A stretch of 5,719 nt of DNA, taken from an uncultured Clostridia bacterium (GTDB lineage Bacteria > Bacillota > Clostridia > RGIG6154). Positions 1 through 4,719 of this stretch are shown piece after piece. Where the stretch lies: NCBI GenBank assembly GCA_934446135.1, contig CAKSDT010000106.1:1-5719 (forward strand), read 5' to 3'. Position 1 is the stretch's first letter. Each line of letters opens with the position of its first letter. A program made the position numbers and the translations under genes. The notes under the pieces are model-generated. The model was not told where the DNA came from. It was given only the letters and a program-made list of their open reading frames with translations, and ran no database searches.

Positions 1-2
1 GA

Positions 3-680
3 TATGCTGCGGGAGACACTGCGGTTGAAGAGAAAATAATAGAACTCAACTTCGGACTCGTGAACGGAATAGCGCACCGATTCAAGGGACGAGGCTGTGA
101 CTTTGAGGATCTCGTGCAGATAGGCTCAATCGGACTGATAAAAGCCATCCGCAGCTTCGACATATCGCGGGGCAACGCATTTTCAACCTACGCCGTGCCG
201 CTGATAATAGGGGAAATAAGGAGGTTTCTCCGTGACGACGGTACTGTTAAGGTGAGCAGAATAAAAAAGCGCACGGGAGCGGCTCTGATGCATGAGAGGG
301 AGAAATATATAACCGAGCATGGGGAAGAGCCGCGTCTCAGTGAGCTTGCCGAAAGACTGGGGATAACTCAAGAGGAAGCTGCCGACGCAATGGACTCGAC
401 AAGCGCGGTTCGCTCACTTTCGGAAACCATCGGAGACGACGATTTTTCGCTTGAAGACGTGATTCCGTCGACAGATGATACGCTCGGCAAAATGATAGAA
501 AGAGTAGCGCTTACGGAAACAATAAACACACTCCCGACGCTGTGGAGACAGATAATCATACTCAGGTATTTCAAGGAATACTCTCAGCAACAGACAGCGG
601 AGGTTCTCGGACTCACGCAGGTGAAGATATCGAGGGAAGAAAAAAAGATATTCACATCGCTTAGAAAATCCCTCGCGTGA
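3..680 (+). CDS. sigF: RNA polymerase sporulation sigma factor SigF, 5'-truncated by window edge
   Basis: The reading frame is open at the left edge (first complete codon at 3) and ends at TGA 678-680, giving 225 visible residues; B. subtilis SigF is about 255, so roughly 30 N-terminal residues are missing. Region 2 is clear: DLVQIGSIGL (visible residues 36-45, core polymerase contact) and FSTYAVPLIIGEIRRF (60-75, -10 recognition). The following LRDDGTVKVSR (76-86) matches the SigF form of the SigB/F/G family better than SigG. A helix-turn-helix in region 3 starts near LSELAERL (112-119), and region 4.2 with its -35-binding helix is at about 195-216 (QQQTAEVLGLTQVKISREEKK). The family directs forespore-specific transcription early in sporulation and is held by the anti-sigma factor SpoIIAB, normally encoded just upstream, outside this window. 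An internal GTG at 60 lies inside region 2 and is not the true start. This is host chromosome flanking the element. SigF rather than SigG is likely but not proven. Confidence 0.9.
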   Translation, partial: YAAGDTAVEEKIIELNFGLVNGIAHRFKGRGCDFEDLVQIGSIGLIKAIRSFDISRGNAFSTYAVPLIIGEIRRFLRDDGTVKVSRIKKRTGAALMHEREKYITEHGEEPRLSELAERLGITQEEAADAMDSTSAVRSLSETIGDDDFSLEDVIPSTDDTLGKMIERVALTETINTLPTLWRQIIILRYFKEYSQQQTAEVLGLTQVKISREEKKIFTSLRKSLA

Positions 681-718
681 AATATCTGTCAAATAATCAA
701 ATTTTTTGAGAAAAGGTA

Positions 719-747
719 TTGACAAAAGTAGGCGGGCGTGATATAAT
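719..747 (+). promoter_or_regulatory. Consensus housekeeping promoter of tRNA-Trp
   Basis: TTGACA at 719-724 and TATAAT at 742-747 are separated by exactly 17 bp, a perfect sigma-A type promoter. Transcription should start near 754-756, only a few bases before the mature tRNA 5' end at 762, so it serves the tRNA and not a protein gene. Confidence 0.92.
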
Positions 748-761
748 ATCATCGTTCGCAC

Positions 762-834
762 AGGGGTATAGCTCAGTTGGTAGAGCAGTGGTCTCCAAAA
801 CCACGTGTCCTGAGTTCGAGTCTTAGTGCCCCTG
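762..834 (+). tRNA. tRNA-Trp (anticodon CCA)
   Basis: A full cloverleaf can be folded. The acceptor stem is AGGGGTA (762-768) with TGCCCCT (827-833), with one G-T wobble, and discriminator G834. The D arm contains GCTCAGTTGGTAGAGC. The anticodon stem GTGGT/ACCAC (788-792/800-804) encloses loop CTCCAAA with anticodon CCA at 795-797. The T arm CTGAG/CTTAG encloses TTCGAGT. The 3' CCA is not encoded (TTG follows the discriminator) and would be added by CCA-adding enzyme. It has its own promoter and terminator. The integrase gene downstream converges on it, so its 3' end is the probable integration target; the intact fold means the insertion kept the tRNA functional. Confidence 0.96.
810..834. 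other. Probable attachment site (attL core) in the tRNA-Trp 3' end
   Basis: Tyrosine integrases often use the T arm and acceptor end of a tRNA gene as attB, and the element brings an identical segment that restores the tRNA. Here an integrase gene ends 100 bp downstream and points toward the tRNA. The exact core cannot be set because the second copy (attR) is outside the window; the interval given is the T arm plus 3' acceptor strand. This is inference from gene arrangement. Confidence 0.55.
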
Positions 835-840
835 TTGATT

Positions 841-875
841 TCGCCTTATTTCGCTTGATTTAAGGCGATTTTTTT
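841..875 (+). terminator. Intrinsic terminator after tRNA-Trp
   Basis: A perfect 8-bp stem, TCGCCTTA (841-848) with TAAGGCGA (861-868), encloses a 12-nt loop and is followed directly by seven T (869-875). It starts 7 bp after the tRNA and ends its transcript. The minus-strand side lacks a T tract, so it should not stop int transcription efficiently. Confidence 0.88.
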
Positions 876-900
876 GTTATCACGGGAAAAGAAAAATTTC

Positions 901-924
901 TTCTAACCGTTTTTCTAACCGTTT
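901..924. repeat. Tandem 12-bp direct repeat, candidate integrase arm sites
   Basis: TTCTAACCGTTT occurs twice back to back (901-912 and 913-924) between the tRNA terminator and the int stop codon. Integrases of the lambda/Tn916 type carry an N-terminal domain that binds short direct repeats flanking the core site, and this position fits such arm sites. That role is inferred; the repeat itself is exact. Confidence 0.6.
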
Positions 925-933
925 CATAAGGTT

Positions 934-2085
934 TTATTCCGTCTGTTGCGCTTTCGTCAGCGTGAGTTTGTCCGATAATTCTATTCCTATTCGGTTTTTG
1001 GATTCTGACGGGTGTATGTGCGAATAGTAGGCAAGGGTAGTATTCGGACTTGAATGTCCCATCCATTCCTGCACCTCTACAACCGAATGATTCATTGACA
1101 ATAGGTTGCTTGCGGTGCTGTGTCTTAAATCGTGCAGTCTTACATAAGGCAAGTTACTTGATTTGATTTTCTTTGAAAAAGCTGTTGTCAAGTGATTTGC
1201 CTTTATAGGATATCCTTTATCGTCAACACAAACAAAGTCATTATCCTGCCAATAAGGGAATGTTTCTTTTCCGTAGTCCTGTCTGTACTTCTCACGTAGC
1301 AGAATTTCAAACATATCTCCGTTTAACGGCAATGCTCTATAACTGCTTGAATTCTTTGTTTTATTTCTTAAAACGTCTCCACCGATTATTTGAACGGTTG
1401 TTTGAGCTATTACAATCTTCTTATTTGCAAAGTCAACATTATTCCAACACAAACCGAGAATTTCACTTCTTCTTAGTCCGTAGAACGTAGCAAGTGCTAT
1501 CGGTATCCAGATATCGGTATTTCTGAACAGTTCGAGCATTTCATTTAACTGATTGATATTTAAGAAATTACCTCTAAACTGTTCTGACTTCGGTACTTTA
1601 GCCGTTGTCGCGGGGTGAATTTGCAGAAGTTCTTTTACAACGGCTTCGGATAATGCGGATGAAATATTCTGATGATGATGCTTGACTGTAGTGGGGGACA
1701 AACCGTCTTTAATTTTCGTCAGGTAGTATTCATTTAAAGTTTTAGCCTTTACGTAACAAATTCTTATCCCCATCTTTTCCAAGTAGGGAATTATATGTTT
1801 ATTCATATTGCTTGTGTAGCCGTGATAGGTAGTAGCTTCAACCGACTCCCTTTTTTCGTCAAGCCAAGACTTCAAATATTCCGAAAATTTAATATCGCTT
1901 CCCGTTTCAATCTTATTTTTCCATTCATTAAGAACCTGTAAGCGGAGTTCTTCGACCTTACGTTTATTATTGCCTGTAACGGTTAAGTCTGTTTTTATCC
2001 ACTTTTGTTCTCTTTTGTTTGGAACTGAACGCCAATTCAGAACGATATAATACTTGTTGTTTTTTGTTTGAATGCTTGCAGTCAT
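934..2085 (-). CDS. int: Tyrosine recombinase / site-specific integrase
   Basis: The 383-residue product has the length and layout of a Tn916/phage-type integrase. Residues 1-60 form a probable beta-rich arm-binding domain (KYYIVLNWRS, then KWIKTDL). Residues about 66-152 form the SAM-like core-binding domain. Residues about 175-365 form the catalytic domain. The active site is complete: Arg205 in FYGLRRSEILGL, Lys242 or Lys244 in NKTKNSSSYR, His318 and Arg321 in LHDLRHSTA, His344 in WMGHSS, and nucleophile Tyr354 in LAYYSHIHP. It should catalyse integration into, and probably excision from, the adjacent tRNA-Trp site. The ATG at 2083-2085 is preceded by AAAGGA (2090-2095) with 4 nt spacing and by its own extended -10 promoter. 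No excisionase-like gene is evident next to it. The family call is firm; the target site is inferred from position. Confidence 0.96.
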   Translation of the reverse strand: MTASIQTKNNKYYIVLNWRSVPNKREQKWIKTDLTVTGNNKRKVEELRLQVLNEWKNKIETGSDIKFSEYLKSWLDEKRESVEATTYHGYTSNMNKHIIPYLEKMGIRICYVKAKTLNEYYLTKIKDGLSPTTVKHHHQNISSALSEAVVKELLQIHPATTAKVPKSEQFRGNFLNINQLNEMLELFRNTDIWIPIALATFYGLRRSEILGLCWNNVDFANKKIVIAQTTVQIIGGDVLRNKTKNSSSYRALPLNGDMFEILLREKYRQDYGKETFPYWQDNDFVCVDDKGYPIKANHLTTAFSKKIKSSNLPYVRLHDLRHSTASNLLSMNHSVVEVQEWMGHSSPNTTLAYYSHIHPSESKNRIGIELSDKLTLTKAQQTE

Positions 2086-2121
2086 ATTTTCCTTTCTTTA
2101 GCAATCAAACGCCACAATTTG

Positions 2122-2150
2122 ATTATAGCATGTTTTTTCGGATAACACAA
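2122..2150 (-). promoter_or_regulatory. int promoter (extended -10)
   Basis: On the minus strand TATAAT (plus 2122-2127) is preceded by TG one base upstream, an extended -10, with a weak -35 TTGTGT (2145-2150) at a 17-bp spacing. Transcription would start near 2115, giving a leader of about 30 nt before the int start codon. The poor -35 suggests modest or activator-dependent expression. Confidence 0.75.
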
Positions 2151-2220
2151 TAGCTTTTTCGGAATTTTAAAAATTAAAATTTACAAAGAATACCTGTAAA
2201 TACAAAAATAAACAACTTAG

Positions 2221-2247
2221 ACTTCGGCTGACAACCGAGGTTTTTTT
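2221..2247 (+). terminator. Plus-strand intrinsic terminator without an obvious gene
   Basis: ACTTCGG (2221-2227) pairs with CCGAGGT (2235-2241) over 7 bp with one G-T wobble, around a 7-nt loop, followed by seven T (2241-2247). It is a well-formed terminator on the plus strand, yet no plus-strand gene lies between the tRNA terminator and this point. It could protect int expression from opposing transcription or end a small RNA. Confidence 0.7.
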
Positions 2248-2250
2248 CTT

Positions 2251-2517
2251 TCCTTTAAAGGACAGCGTAGCCTATAAAGTAAAGATTCGGTTTGCCTGTA
2301 TCTCTGTAGGATTAACTGACAATTCAGTTTAAACAATGCAGAACAAAGAAAAAATAAATTTACCTTTAAAGGAAAAAATATAATTATCCCTCTCTTTTAA
2401 ATTATTCTAAATCGGCAGTGCAGAACAAAGTTTAGAGCGTAGACTAAAGCTAATCTATACTGAATTACAGTGCAGACTATAGCCTTATAAGTTTACTTAA
2501 TTCTTCCTTTAAAGGAA
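2251..2517. repeat. Three dispersed CCTTTAAAGG palindromes
   Basis: The 10-bp palindrome CCTTTAAAGG occurs at 2252-2261, 2363-2372 and 2506-2515. The first extends to TCCTTTAAAGGA, and the third extends to a perfect 14-bp TTCCTTTAAAGGAA (2504-2517). Centres are 111 and 143 bp apart. Repeated perfect palindromes in noncoding DNA look like dimeric-regulator operators or origin-protein sites. Two related half-sites, TTAAAGGC, occur at 2762 and 2829. Confidence 0.7.
2334..2482. repeat. Three 15-bp direct repeats, CARTGCAGAACAAAG type
   Basis: CAATGCAGAACAAAG (2334-2348) and CAGTGCAGAACAAAG (2416-2430) differ at one base. CAGTGCAGACTATAG (2468-2482) keeps 12 of 15 bases. All run in the same direction and alternate with the CCTTTAAAGG palindromes, suggesting one composite array. 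Shorter repeats (AGCGTAG at 2264 and 2436; AGACTAAAGC at 2441 and AGACTATAGC at 2475) add to the impression of duplicated segments. Confidence 0.65.
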
Positions 2518-2542
2518 TTTTAAATTTTTAAAAATTTTAAAA
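2517..2542. other. AT-rich stretch with 16-bp palindrome, possible unwinding element
   Basis: Every base in this interval is A or T. AAATTTTTAAAAATTT (2522-2537) is a perfect palindrome, next to the third CCTTTAAAGG site. Iteron origins usually have such an easily melted segment; this one is about 350 bp from the iterons, so the assignment is tentative. Confidence 0.35.
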
Positions 2543-2654
2543 CGCATACCGCGCGACCGTCCGGAACATGGTTGTTCGCCTGTATCAACAATCGGGAGCG
2601 CGGTTCTTTTTTCTTTATAGGCGGGAACACAAGTTTATTCCGTTCGTCAATCAT
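2520..2654 (-). CDS. Possible small protein, 44 residues, unknown function
   Basis: An ATG at 2652-2654 opens 44 codons ending at TAA (2520-2522). Upstream are AAGG 4 nt before the start and GGAGGGG about 10 nt before it, a purine-rich ribosome binding region. The product begins MIDERNKLVFPP, has a basic KKKEPRSR segment near residues 14-21, then a mixed hydrophobic and polar part with NNHVPDGRAVCVL (27-39). The codon choice and higher GC of codons 1-38 contrast with the AT-rich surroundings. Its small size and place upstream of int would suit an excisionase or regulator, but I see no diagnostic motif. Against it: the interval also folds as a plus-strand hairpin, and an opposing 54-codon frame overlaps it, so the GC may reflect structure and not coding. 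Confidence 0.3.
   Translation of the reverse strand: MIDERNKLVFPPIKKKEPRSRLLIQANNHVPDGRAVCVLKFLKI
2548..2616 (+). terminator. Long structured hairpin with T tract (terminator-like)
   Basis: ACCGCGC (2548-2554) pairs perfectly with GCGCGGT (2598-2604), followed by TTCTTTTTTCTTT. Inside, GTTGTT (2571-2576) pairs with AACAAT (2587-2592) as a second stem. The GC-rich closing stem stands out from the AT-rich left flank. It can act as a terminator on the plus strand, or as the 3' end of a noncoding RNA; no plus-strand gene feeds it. The large 43-nt interior makes it less typical than the other terminators here. Confidence 0.5.
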
Positions 2655-2660
2655 TCGACC

Positions 2661-2732
2661 TTATCCCCTCCAAGTGTGCGCCTTGCTCTGAAGCAGAGAG
2701 CTTCGGACGCACCGATATCTATTCGGGGATAA
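2661..2732 (-). promoter_or_regulatory. Extended hairpin, possible leader or attenuator, or origin structure
   Basis: TTATCCCC (2661-2668) pairs perfectly with GGGGATAA (2725-2732). Inside, GTGCG (2676-2680) pairs with CGCAC (2708-2712), CC (2681-2682) with GG (2705-2706), and GCTCT (2685-2689) with AGAGC (2697-2701). An alternative stem uses CCGA (2712-2715) and TCGG (2723-2726). Read on the minus strand, the outer stem covers the GGAGGGGATAAGG segment just before the ATG at 2654, so folding would hide the ribosome binding site and the alternative stem would free it. That is a switch-like layout. The same symmetry could instead be a cruciform used in replication or transfer. Confidence 0.45.
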
Positions 2733-2838
2733 AATCTCACGATTAACTCAAATACTTTATCTTAAAGGCAAACTACAAGTTGTCGCACATACTTGTTACC
2801 TTATACAACCAAGGGAACTATCCGAACATTAAAGGCTT

Positions 2839-2991
2839 AAAAAGCTATATTTTCTATGACATTTCAAGGCAATTCAAGAGTTAAAATTAGTTTGGAATTT
2901 GTCGAGCATAAATAGAGGGTAAAGTGCCCGAAAAGACTATATATTCTATGGGCAAAACGGCTTGTTTTATGTCAGTTTGGAATTTGTCGAG
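2839..2991. repeat. Duplicated module: CTATAT-TTCTATG box plus iteron
   Basis: Box 1 at 2839-2858 and its copy at 2931-2950 match at 17 of 20 bases (core CTATATWTTCTATG). Each is followed 25-30 bp later by the identical 18-bp AGTTTGGAATTTGTCGAG (2889-2906; 2974-2991). The order box then iteron is the same in both, so a 60-70 bp unit was duplicated, with the DNA between the boxes and iterons diverged. Confidence 0.65.
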
Positions 2992-3014
2992 AAGTCAGTC
3001 TGAAATTTGTCGAG
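2889..3014. repeat. Iterons (three 18-bp direct repeats) beside rep
   Basis: AGTTTGGAATTTGTCGAG occurs at 2889-2906 and 2974-2991, and AGTCTGAAATTTGTCGAG at 2997-3014. The last two belong to a 23-bp tandem unit (2971-2993 and 2994-3016) with three mismatches, so they lie roughly two helical turns apart. A weaker match, GTTTGGAGCTTGT, starts at 3032 inside the end of the rep gene. Iterons are binding sites for Rep initiator proteins in theta-type plasmids and set the origin and copy number. Here they lie 6 bp past the rep stop codon, supporting a rep-ori module. Confidence 0.75.
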
Positions 3015-3020
3015 AGGGCA

Positions 3021-3971
3021 TTATCTGAACCGTTTGGAGCTTGTTTGACGGGGTTTCATGAACGTGCCGAGTATTGATACCCTCTCCCAGTTAGAGCCTT
3101 TGTACATGATTCGCGGGTTCACAAACATTCTAACGTCTTCTCCGTTAGAAACGAACGCAACAAAGTTTTCTTCATGGTCTTTGACTTTGAACTTTATGCT
3201 CTTATAGGTATTTATAAATCTGCTTCGTTGATTTGTGGAATATCCGAGCTTTTCACAAATTTCATCCGTTGTGAGAGGGAATATCTTGTCGATATCTTTT
3301 TCAAGCGGATACTTACAGATTATGTTCCATTCGATATTGATATAGGGCATGAGTTTGTAGACGTAACCTAAACTGCCGTGCGACGTTGGCGTGGTATTCT
3401 TGTAAAGCTCCTGCACGGCTTCGATATAAATCTTTTGGTATCGTCTTTCGCGTTCTTCGTCCGTTTGTTTAGAAAATTTTCCTCTGCGGAACAGATACGG
3501 GGGATTTAGTCTAATCTGCTTATCTTCAAATATCAAATAATTTCCGTTTACTTCTTTCAGAAATTCGTAAAAGGTATATTTATTTATGTCCATGGCTTCC
3601 TGCAAGTCTTCTTTATCTATTTTCAGATAATCGGAATTGTACCCGATATAGGTACTTAGATAAATCAGCCTTGCGAGTGTTGCGGGTTTCAGTGTGAAGT
3701 AGTCCGCTTCGTTATCGGCAAGCGCAAAGAAATAATCTCCGAGCGGTTTTTCGGCTTTGTTTTTCAGATACTTTTTCAGTTCTTTTTCTTTTTGCGCTTC
3801 TCTGTTTTTGTAGATTTTTATCGCTTCTTCGGGTGTTATGATTCTTGAACCGTCGGGAATGTATGTGGGTATCAGCGTTTCGACTTCTCCCGTGTTTTCG
3901 TTCATAGCCGTTATGCCCGTTTCGGTTTCTTCGAGAATTTGATATCCCTGCATTATTTTCTTCTTTTCCAA
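3021..3971 (-). CDS. Putative replication initiator, two winged-helix domains (Rep-like)
   Basis: The product is 316 residues. After a polar N-terminus and a charged helix (about 54-75) comes a winged-helix-like domain, about 96-168, with TLARLIYLSTYIGYN, a helix pair DLQEAMDINKYTFYEFLKEV, and a wing ending NPPYLFRRGK (156-165). A second domain, about 200-295, has LTTDEICEKLGYSTNQRSRFI as a likely helix-turn-helix and ends VNPRIMYKGSNW (284-295). The matching NPxxxxxxG ends suggest an internal duplication, as in plasmid Rep proteins built of two winged helices. The tail (306-316) is basic. Three iterons immediately downstream fit self-origin binding. The start is TTG at 3969-3971, chosen for its ribosome binding site; an ATG six codons in lacks one. 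The alternative is a phage or plasmid transcription regulator with the same fold. Family membership rests on my pattern reading, not on a search. Confidence 0.65.
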   Translation of the reverse strand: MEKKKIMQGYQILEETETGITAMNENTGEVETLIPTYIPDGSRIITPEEAIKIYKNREAQKEKELKKYLKNKAEKPLGDYFFALADNEADYFTLKPATLARLIYLSTYIGYNSDYLKIDKEDLQEAMDINKYTFYEFLKEVNGNYLIFEDKQIRLNPPYLFRRGKFSKQTDEERERRYQKIYIEAVQELYKNTTPTSHGSLGYVYKLMPYINIEWNIICKYPLEKDIDKIFPLTTDEICEKLGYSTNQRSRFINTYKSIKFKVKDHEENFVAFVSNGEDVRMFVNPRIMYKGSNWERVSILGTFMKPRQTSSKRFR

Positions 3972-3978
3972 TTTATCA

Positions 3979-3984
3979 CTCCTT
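3979..3984 (-). promoter_or_regulatory. Ribosome binding site deciding the TTG start of the Rep-like gene
   Basis: On the minus strand AAGGAG lies 7 nt before TTG (3969-3971), ideal spacing. The next candidate start, ATG at codon 7, would be 25 nt away from it. The rare TTG start beside a strong promoter may hold initiator synthesis down. Confidence 0.8.
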
Positions 3985-4012
3985 TTTTAATTTGTCTCAT
4001 GTAGAGGTGTCT

Positions 4013-4041
4013 ATTATACTCCTTTTTAGTTTGTTTGTCAA
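4013..4041 (-). promoter_or_regulatory. Perfect consensus promoter of the Rep-like gene
   Basis: On the minus strand TTGACA (plus 4036-4041) and TATAAT (plus 4013-4018) are separated by 17 bp. Transcription should begin near 4006, giving a leader of about 35 nt. This uncouples the Rep-like gene from the upstream operon and predicts strong expression unless repressed. The leader carries two AGACA-containing segments that could be an operator, but that is weak. Confidence 0.9.
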
Positions 4042-4057
4042 CAAGTCATAAAAGATA

Positions 4058-4093
4058 AATTGTGTGCAGTCCAATTAAGGAAAACACACAATT
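4058..4093 (-). terminator. Inverted repeat after the unknown operon, weak terminator or operator
   Basis: AATTGTGTG (4058-4066) pairs perfectly over 9 bp with CACACAATT (4085-4093) around an 18-nt loop. On the minus strand it begins 8 bp after the stop codon of the gene at 4102-4704 and is followed by TATCTTTTATG, an interrupted T tract. It may end that operon. It also sits just upstream of the rep -35 (4036-4041), so it could instead be a regulator site. Confidence 0.45.
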
Positions 4094-4101
4094 CACACAA
4101 G

Positions 4102-4704
4102 TTATTTGTATTCGATTATGGTTGTATCGCCGAGTTTGTAACAAGACTTTAAATCTTCGTCAAGTCCTGTTTTTACGTCTGCGAATGTCAGAACCGCGCT
4201 GTCTTTATCGGTGTCGTGCCATGCGGAAACATATTCGAGTTTATAGTTTTTAAAAACCTTCTGTTTGTATTCGGGTTGCTTGATTATGTTTATAAGATCT
4301 CCTGCAAAGGCGGTGTTCTTGTGTCCGTTGTCTTTCAGTGTTTCGCGTGTTGCGCCACGGAAAAGACCACTGCATTTAATCTTATACAGTGCCGTTATCA
4401 GCAGTAGTTCTATCTGTTCGATAAGTGATTCACACCTGTTGTATGTGTAACCGCTTATGAGAGAGGGACAAATTGTAGTGTTATATCCGTGAAGTGCCGT
4501 TGACAGTGCTTTCATATCTTCGCTGTCTGTCTCTTCTCCGTACTTCTTAAATGTTTCCTGAATGTCAAGGTACAAGTCTTTTGCTTTGGCGGTGTCTTTT
4601 ATTTCGGGATTTGACAGTGTATCAAGCAGACGGAGCAGTTCTATTATTTGCGAGATAAGCGTTGATTCGGTGTCGTTATGTTCGAGTGCTATATCGGTTA
4701 TCAT
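4102..4704 (-). CDS. Unknown protein, 200 residues, second gene of a two-gene operon
   Basis: I do not recognise this protein. The first half (about 1-110) looks helical, with leucine-rich segments such as IIELLRLLDTL (20-30) and SLIEQIELLLITALYKI (93-109). A short Gly/Arg patch CSGLFRGATRE (111-121) follows, and the C-terminal part (about 150-200) reads as alternating strands and turns (YKLEYVSAWHD, AVLTFADVK, TTIIEYK). There is no signal peptide and no convincing membrane segment, so it is probably cytoplasmic and acidic overall. The ATG at 4702-4704 has AAAGGA (4710-4715) at 5 nt. It starts 15 bp after the stop of the upstream gene, so the two are almost certainly co-transcribed and probably act together. 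An inverted repeat follows its stop codon. Cargo, regulatory or defence roles are all open. Confidence 0.8.
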   Translation of the reverse strand: MITDIALEHNDTESTLISQIIELLRLLDTLSNPEIKDTAKAKDLYLDIQETFKKYGEETDSEDMKALSTALHGYNTTICPSLISGYTYNRCESLIEQIELLLITALYKIKCSGLFRGATRETLKDNGHKNTAFAGDLINIIKQPEYKQKVFKNYKLEYVSAWHDTDKDSAVLTFADVKTGLDEDLKSCYKLGDTTIIEYK

Positions 4705-4719
4705 GGTATTCCTTTCTTA

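Larger units (their letters stand above)
2151..3020. other. Gene-poor region between int and rep: candidate origin and control region
   Basis: About 870 bp without a confident protein gene. From left to right it contains an AT-only inverted repeat (AATTTTAA at 2163-2170 with TTAAAATT at 2174-2181), a plus-strand terminator (2221-2247), three CCTTTAAAGG palindromes alternating with three CAGTGCAG-type repeats (2251-2517), an AT-rich stretch (2517-2542), a GC-rich hairpin with T tract (2548-2616), a possible 44-codon minus-strand ORF, a long hairpin (2661-2732), and two modules ending in iterons plus a third iteron (2839-3014). Stretch 2733-2838 shows only two TTAAAGGC half-sites (2762-2769, 2829-2836). 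Iterons beside a Rep-like gene make a replication origin the leading idea. A structured noncoding RNA is a second possibility. Confidence 0.55.

Noticed and set aside
60..680. Reading sigF as a complete gene starting at GTG 60
   Set aside because: The frame stays open to the left edge and the upstream codons match the start of sigma region 2, so GTG 60 is internal.
414..761. 115-codon minus-strand frame opposite sigF
   Set aside because: It is a shadow of a clear sigma factor gene and runs through the tRNA promoter.
2086..2519. Excisionase gene immediately upstream of int
   Set aside because: No frame of useful length with a ribosome binding site is present in this stretch on the minus strand; starts found give at most about 15 codons.
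2568..2732. Plus-strand frame of 54 codons from ATG 2568
   Set aside because: It has no ribosome binding site, lies across two hairpins and opposes a better supported minus-strand frame. Its composition (many Arg, Ser, Phe, Pro) looks like noncoding translation.
2889..3014. CRISPR array
   Set aside because: Only three repeats, 18 bp, with irregular spacing (85 and 23 bp) and no cas genes. They fit iterons instead.
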